Positions 6,419 to 8,784 of a DNA stretch of 8,784 nt are shown here, piece after piece. The notes below the pieces were generated by a model, which saw nothing but the letters and a program-made list of their open reading frames with translations, ran no database searches and was not told the DNA's origin. The stretch is from contig CAZIWH010000067.1 in NCBI GenBank assembly GCA_964542985.1, positions 1 through 8,784 of the forward strand. Reading direction: 5' to 3'. The position numbers and the translations under genes were made by a program. Within the stretch, counting starts at the first letter, position 1. Each line of letters starts with the position of its first letter. This DNA is from QNYQ01 sp964542985 (GTDB lineage: Archaea; Thermoproteota; Thermoprotei_A; Sulfolobales; Pyrodictiaceae).

Positions 6419-6438
6419 AGTAAAGAGGGATACAAGAC

Positions 6439-6627
6439 ATGGCGCGGAGCAAAGCCCTAGAGGCCGAGAGAGAACTCGACAAAATATACAAGGAGATAAC
6501 GAGGATAAAGGCGAAACTACCGGGCGAGAAACGGGCTAAAGCTAACGAGATAGAGGCTAAAATGTATGCTGGAAAGCTAACACCAGGCGAGGTTCTAAAG
6601 GAGATCAGGAGGCTGGCCCGCTCCTAG
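6439..6627 (+). CDS. Small basic helical protein of 62 aa, unknown function
   Basis: I do not recognise the family. The protein is rich in Lys, Arg, Glu and Ala. Residues 5-45 (LEAERELDKIYKEITRIKAKL, then EKRAKANEIEAKM) have heptad-like spacing of hydrophobic residues that suggests a helical hairpin or coiled coil; the tail LTPGEVLKEIRRLARS is a further helix. The net charge is positive, so nucleic-acid binding is possible. ATG 6439 is supported both by a TATA box 25 nt upstream and by AGAGGGA at about 6424-6430. It begins 21 nt after the PIN gene on the same strand. A toxin-antitoxin relation is conceivable, but antitoxin genes usually come first, and this one seems to have its own promoter. 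Confidence 0.65.
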   Translation: MARSKALEAERELDKIYKEITRIKAKLPGEKRAKANEIEAKMYAGKLTPGEVLKEIRRLARS

Positions 6628-7000
6628 CCCCGAGCACCCCAGCAGTTTACCGGCGAGCTTGGCCAGCGCTCTATACGCTTTCCCAGCCCCCTTTCAACTA
6701 CATGTCTCCCAGACAACGCCCCCACCTCTGGTTCCACCCAATATAATTCTATAATATGATTTCTTTAAAAAATCAGGCTATTCTTCATTGAGTTGATATA
6801 TTTGTACTATTCATTAATCGCCGATTGACTTTAGGGAGAAGAGTACGTCTGTTTCATTACATATGGGCCTTTTGAGAAACAGGGGTGGGTTTAAATGTGT
6901 TCTCCTAGAGTAGATAGGCTCTTGCATGTAACTAATTAGGAGAGTGCCCGACCCCCGAGCGCGCACCTATTTTAGGCTGCGATAGTGAATGGCTAAGCGG
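6628..7000. other. AT-rich non-coding region
   Basis: No convincing gene was found on either strand. From about 6740 to 6900 the composition becomes much richer in A/T than the neighbouring genes. GATTT and AAATC flank a short loop near 6758-6775. A TTTAAA box at 6890-6895 is followed by a 7-bp inverted repeat TCTCCTA (6901-6907)/TAGGAGA (6937-6943). A 37-codon open frame on the minus strand (6814-6927) resembles nothing known. The change in composition next to integrase remnants suggests decayed element DNA, but this is inference. Confidence 0.5.
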
Positions 7001-7072
7001 GGGCGGTGAGATCAGCGCAGCGAGCGCACATCATATATCAGACCGTGCCGCAGTCATCATCCCTCGCCGCCC
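7001..7072 (-). ncRNA. C/D-box sRNA (2'-O-methylation guide)
   Basis: On the minus strand all four boxes appear in order: C box ATGATGA (7054-7060), D' box CTGA (7038-7041), C' box ATGATGT (7028-7034, one mismatch to RUGAUGA) and D box CTGA (7012-7015). The two guides between C and D' (7042-7053) and between C' and D (7016-7027) are both exactly 12 nt and the D'-C' spacer is 3 nt, which is the canonical archaeal geometry. The flanks pair as a terminal stem: 7062-7071 with 7002-7011, ten positions with one C-A mismatch and one G-U. By the D+5 rule the guides would direct methylation of the U in ACCGUGCCGCAG and of the G at the fifth position of CGCAGCGAGCGC; I cannot name the target RNAs. Such RNAs work in an RNP with L7Ae, Nop5 and fibrillarin. 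The 5' and 3' ends are approximate. Confidence 0.85.
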
Positions 7073-7075
7073 CTG

Positions 7076-7270
7076 CTACTCTAGTTCTTTATGTGTTAGA
7101 GGTTTGAAGAGGCGGTCGGCCCAGTCTCTGATGTTAAGGTAGTGTGCCCCTGCCACGCTTAGCCCTCTGCTCATTATCAGGGCCACAGCGTCTAGTGGGA
7201 TGTTGTGCTTGTGGGCTAGCATTGCAAGGCGCTGGTCCTCGAGGCCGAGGCGTTCCCTACTGATTGGTCC
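7076..7270 (-). pseudogene. Remnant resembling the C-terminal end of an archaeal (SSV-type) tyrosine integrase
   Basis: A minus-strand frame of 64 codons ending in TAG at 7076-7078. Its sequence HNIPLDAVALIMSRG followed by LSVAGAHYLN and DWADRLF resembles the end of SSV-type integrases: a helix of the type VPxxVxDFIQGR, then the segment with the catalytic tyrosine (xHYL/V), then a closing amphipathic helix. The candidate nucleophile is Y44 of the fragment. The Arg/His/Arg catalytic boxes that should precede it are absent; upstream the frame runs into a Pro-rich stretch unlike an integrase. The only ATG, at 7222, would give a 48-aa peptide. It is in the opposite orientation to the integrase N-terminal fragment at 7675-7951, so the two are not the simple halves of one undisturbed provirus. 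Recognition is by eye and moderately secure. Confidence 0.45.
7087..7093 (-). promoter_or_regulatory. TATA-like box for the C/D-box sRNA
   Basis: Minus-strand CATAAAG, centred about 25 nt before 7065, would start transcription within the terminal stem just ahead of the C box. It lies inside the 3' end of the integrase-like fragment. Confidence 0.4.
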
Positions 7271-7349
7271 AGGAAGACTAGGGGGCGGGCAGACTAGAAG
7301 AGAGGGCTGAGGCAGGGGGTACGAGCTGAAAGTCGGGCTCGACCCTCTG

Positions 7350-7532
7350 ATGGTTGCCGAGGCTCTGGCACGCGAGGGCCCCTATGTCTCCCCGAGGCGG
7401 GCCGCCAGACTGCTAGGCACCACGCCCAGAACCGCCGGCAGGGTGCTGGCATGGCTCGAAAAGCTGGGCCTGGCCGAGAAGGTGTCACGGCACACCTACA
7501 AGCTGAAGCCTCGGCGCGTAGTCAACCGTTAA
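7350..7532 (+). CDS. Small winged-helix DNA-binding protein (60 aa)
   Basis: A short protein that is essentially one winged helix. Residues 2-10 form the first helix (MVAEALAREG). YVSPRRAARLLGTTPRTAGRVLAWLEKLGLAEK (12-44) has the helix-turn-helix pattern, with PRTAGRVLAWL as the recognition helix. SRHTYKLKP (46-54) is the expected wing strand. Small regulators of this type are common in crenarchaeal chromosomes and in their viruses and plasmids. ATG 7350 is the only good start; the frame is open for 13 more codons upstream (to a TGA at 7308-7310) with no start codon, so the N-terminus may be clipped. No clear ribosome binding site was seen. It sits between two integrase remnants, so it may be a survivor of the integrated element or an unrelated cellular regulator. 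Confidence 0.65.
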   Translation: MVAEALAREGPYVSPRRAARLLGTTPRTAGRVLAWLEKLGLAEKVSRHTYKLKPRRVVNR

Positions 7533-7599
7533 CTACACCGCACCAACAACGCCCCAGAATAATTGTTCCCCTTCACCCTAAATCTTTCCTAGAATCATT

Positions 7600-7607
7600 C
7601 TATATAG
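7600..7607 (+). promoter_or_regulatory. TATA box ahead of the integrase N-terminal fragment
   Basis: CTATATAG is followed by a palindrome GGTTAACC (7628-7635) near the expected transcript start, and then by the hairpin at 7645-7664. It would drive the intN remnant, whose first ATG is at 7675. Confidence 0.45.
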
Positions 7608-7644
7608 CTAGTGACCACACGTAGTTAGGTTAACCACAGGCAAA

Positions 7645-7664
7645 CCCCCTACAAGGGTAGGGGG
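7645..7664 (+). repeat. Perfect 8-bp hairpin in the leader of the integrase fragment
   Basis: CCCCCTAC (7645-7652) pairs with GTAGGGGG (7657-7664) around an AAGG loop. The 3' arm is the purine-rich stretch closest to ATG 7675, so the hairpin could hide a ribosome binding site or act as a terminator or protein site. Function is inferred from structure only. Confidence 0.5.
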
Positions 7665-7855
7665 CGGCCACACCATGACTGGAAGCGCAGCTGGTGAAGG
7701 CGGGGAGACTCTTATGGGCTATGTAGTTAAGCGGATCAGGGGCCGCCTATGTGTCTTATGAGCAATACCGTAGAGATGGTAGGGTGGTCACCAAGTACGT
7801 CGGACCGCTGGAGCGGATAGTCGAGGAGTGGAAGACACTCAAGAACATAGGGTTG

Positions 7856-7870
7856 AGGGGCGAAGCCCCT
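7856..7870 (-). terminator. Hairpin directly downstream of tRNA-Ala
   Basis: On the minus strand AGGGGC and GCCCCT pair around a TTC loop, four nucleotides after the encoded CCA. It may shape tRNA 3' processing or termination. It also lies within the integrase fragment, where it encodes LRGEAP. No U tract follows directly. Confidence 0.4.
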
Positions 7871-7874
7871 AGGA

Positions 7875-7951
7875 TGGTGGACCGGCCGGGATTTGAACCC
7901 GGGGCCTCTCGGGTGCAAGCCGAGCGCTCTTCCAGGCTGAGCTACCGGCCC
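7875..7951 (-). tRNA. tRNA-Ala (anticodon TGC), CCA encoded
   Basis: A complete cloverleaf on the minus strand. The acceptor stem is GGGCCGG/CCGGTCC and contains the G3-U70 pair that identifies alanine tRNAs. The D arm is GCTC/GAGC with a 9-nt loop. The anticodon stem is CTCGG/CCGAG with loop CTTGCAC, giving anticodon TGC. The variable loop is AGGCC. The T arm is CCGGG/CCCGG with loop TTCAAAT. The discriminator is A at 7878 and CCA is encoded at 7875-7877. There is no intron. The gene starts 17 nt after the stop codon of the GH114-like gene on the same strand, so its promoter must lie in the end of that gene or the two are co-transcribed. Its 3' half is the attachment site used by the element whose integrase remnant overlaps it. 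Confidence 0.97.
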
Positions 7952-7968
7952 GTCCTTCCCGAAGAGGT

Positions 7969-8784
7969 TTATTGTGGGTGGGGGTTAAGTGTGTTGCTGC
8001 CGGGTTTGGGTGCTCCTAGTATGATTGGGGGCTGGGTGTAGTCTGGGCTGCATGCTGGCTGGAGTATTGGGTGTAGTCCTAGTAGTGTGTGGGTTAGGCC
8101 TGCTATGAGTGCTTGGGGGCCTGGGTGTACGAATTCTACTACGAGCACGTCTAGGCCTGCGGCTCTTGCTCTTGCGAGGATGAAGAGCTGTTCCAGTGCT
8201 GTGGCTGGGCTGCCCGGCCTGTTTGTGCATGTGCCTGTGGAGTAGTAGAGTATCTCTTCTCTTAGGACCCCGTCCACGGTGCCCAGGAGCTCTACTCCGC
8301 CGTTCAAGTCTTCGAGGGCGCCGCCAAGGTTTATGTATATGAGGCCGCTGGTGCCTGCTCTTATGTCTGCTATGAGCCTTATCATTTCGCTCCGCAGGTC
8401 TACTCCCTGCGCCCAGCTGGGCTGCTTCTCCTCTAGGACGGTGTAGGCGTCTACGTTGTCGAGGTAGACGCCGTCGTAGCCCTCCTCCTCGTACTGGCCC
8501 GCGAGCCCCGCCATGAGAGAGTGCCACAGGGGGCTCCAGTACTCCACGTAGTACTCTCCCTCGTACTCGGTAGGCCCATGAACAATACCGGAGCCGGTCA
8601 CGTTCTGCCAGTAGCTCCTCCACTCCTCCGCATACCCTATGTTAAGGTACGCGAGAACCTTTACCCCGCGAGCGTGGAGCAGGGGGAGCAGGCTGCTATT
8701 GAACTCGTCCGGGTCGACAATGACAAGCTTGTGCCGGAGGGCCTCCTCCAGCCCAGGAGGAGAGCCTATACAATAGCAAGCATA
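7969..8784 (-). CDS. GH114/TM1410-like TIM-barrel glycosidase, C-terminal 271 residues (5' truncated by window edge)
   Basis: The frame is open from the window edge, so the N-terminus and any signal peptide are missing; the GTG at 8601 is internal. Visible family motifs: Y1-A-C-Y-C at the edge (first strand of the barrel), VIVDPDEF (21-28), VKVLAYLNIGYAEEW (41-55), EEGYDGVYLDNVDAY (100-114) with D109 and D112 as candidate catalytic or binding acids, SGLIYINLGGA, TVDGVLREEILYY and VLVVEFVHP. This is the pattern of the TM1410/GH114 family, which includes endo-alpha-1,4-polygalactosaminidases and was once mislabelled as cysteinyl-tRNA synthetase-like. The likely role is cleavage of an extracellular or cell-surface amino-sugar polysaccharide; the substrate is not readable from sequence. 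The coding strand becomes C/A-rich towards the 3' end. It is followed closely by tRNA-Ala. Confidence 0.8.
   Translation of the reverse strand, partial: YACYCIGSPPGLEEALRHKLVIVDPDEFNSSLLPLLHARGVKVLAYLNIGYAEEWRSYWQNVTGSGIVHGPTEYEGEYYVEYWSPLWHSLMAGLAGQYEEEGYDGVYLDNVDAYTVLEEKQPSWAQGVDLRSEMIRLIADIRAGTSGLIYINLGGALEDLNGGVELLGTVDGVLREEILYYSTGTCTNRPGSPATALEQLFILARARAAGLDVLVVEFVHPGPQALIAGLTHTLLGLHPILQPACSPDYTQPPIILGAPKPGSNTLNPHPQ

Larger units (their letters stand above)
7675..7951 (+). pseudogene. SSV-type integrase N-terminal fragment (intN), frameshifted, overlapping tRNA-Ala
   Basis: The first frame, from ATG 7675 or ATG 7714 (GGGGAG lies upstream of the latter), reads MGYVVKRIRGRLCV and then meets TGA at 7759-7761. 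The +1 frame continues YEQYRRDGRVVTKYVGPLE and RIVEEWKTLKN. It then passes antisense through the tRNA as DRPGFEPGASRVQAERSSR. This order (RGRxYVY, KVxxYxGPLxxVVE, then PGFEPG made by the antisense T-arm) matches the N-terminal portion of SSV1-type integrases, whose attP lies inside the integrase gene. Removing one T at about 7756-7757 restores the frame. In SSV-type integration the intN part stays next to the complete tRNA gene and the rest of the element lies on the intN side, here to the left. No matching intC in the same orientation and no second tRNA 3' segment is present in the window, so this is an orphan scar. Confidence 0.75.

Noticed and set aside
6814..6927. 37-codon minus-strand frame in AT-rich DNA
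   Set aside because: It is short, has no ribosome binding site or family resemblance, and overlaps a likely promoter and inverted repeat. It may be a decayed fragment but cannot be supported.
7294..7488. 64-aa minus-strand frame over the winged-helix gene
   Set aside because: It is the antisense shadow of the helix-turn-helix coding region, Arg/Pro-rich with no pattern.
7952..8041. Continuation of the integrase fragment frame beyond the tRNA
   Set aside because: Past the tRNA the frame reads antisense to the end of the GH114-like gene and no longer resembles an integrase; it is chance read-through after the recombination point.

Overview
This window looks like chromosomal DNA of a hyperthermophilic crenarchaeon, probably of the order Desulfurococcales (Pyrodictiaceae-like). 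The grounds are high G+C coding DNA with many AGG, ATA and CTA codons, GTG and TTG starts, archaeal TATA boxes, a C/D-box guide RNA gene, and archaeal protein families (a DUF1286-like membrane protein, an archaeal dihydropteroate-synthase-related protein, an SSV-type integrase remnant). The order is an inference from style, not from a marker gene. A run of exactly 100 N (6228-6327) marks a scaffold gap, so this is a draft assembly.

Layout, left to right. (1) 3-755 (+): C-terminal part of a surface protein with propeller-like repeats, a Ser/Thr-rich stalk and a C-terminal membrane anchor. It converges, across an AT-rich terminator zone, on (2) a minus-strand group: an unrecognised 248-aa protein (3051-3797), a stand-alone di-iron metallo-beta-lactamase-fold protein of the flavodiiron/ODP type (2276-3043) and a YtcJ-type amidohydrolase (790-2223). 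The first two are tightly coupled: the ribosome binding site of the second overlaps the stop codon of the first. (3) A 388-bp divergent intergenic region carries a clear promoter for the minus-strand group and, facing right, repeated GAGTAT half-sites around a TATA box and a G+C-rich foldable segment. (4) 4186-4659 (+): DUF1286/YdjM-like membrane protein. (5) 4776-5849 (+): dihydropteroate-synthase-related protein, short for its family, with an abrupt internal shift in codon choice. (6) 6064-6417 (+): PIN-domain protein interrupted by the N gap, followed by a 62-aa basic helical protein.

(7) 6628-7951 is the accessory-looking part: AT-rich non-coding DNA, a textbook C/D-box sRNA on the minus strand (about 7001-7072), a minus-strand fragment that resembles the catalytic-tyrosine end of an archaeal integrase (7076-7270), a 60-aa winged-helix protein (7350-7532), and a frameshifted SSV-type integrase N-terminal fragment (7675-7951) that runs antisense into the 3' half of tRNA-Ala(TGC) (7875-7951). 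This is the expected scar of a virus or plasmid that integrated into the tRNA gene by splitting its own integrase gene. The rest of the element lay to the left and appears lost or rearranged. (8) 7969-8784 (-): C-terminal 271 residues of a GH114/TM1410-like TIM-barrel glycosidase whose stop codon is 17 nt upstream of the tRNA.

No CRISPR array, rRNA gene or complete insertion sequence was seen. The observations most worth a second look are the C/D-box sRNA, the two integrase remnants around it, the operator-like GAGTAT repeats with the adjacent candidate structured RNA, and the coupling of the di-iron protein with an unrecognised partner.
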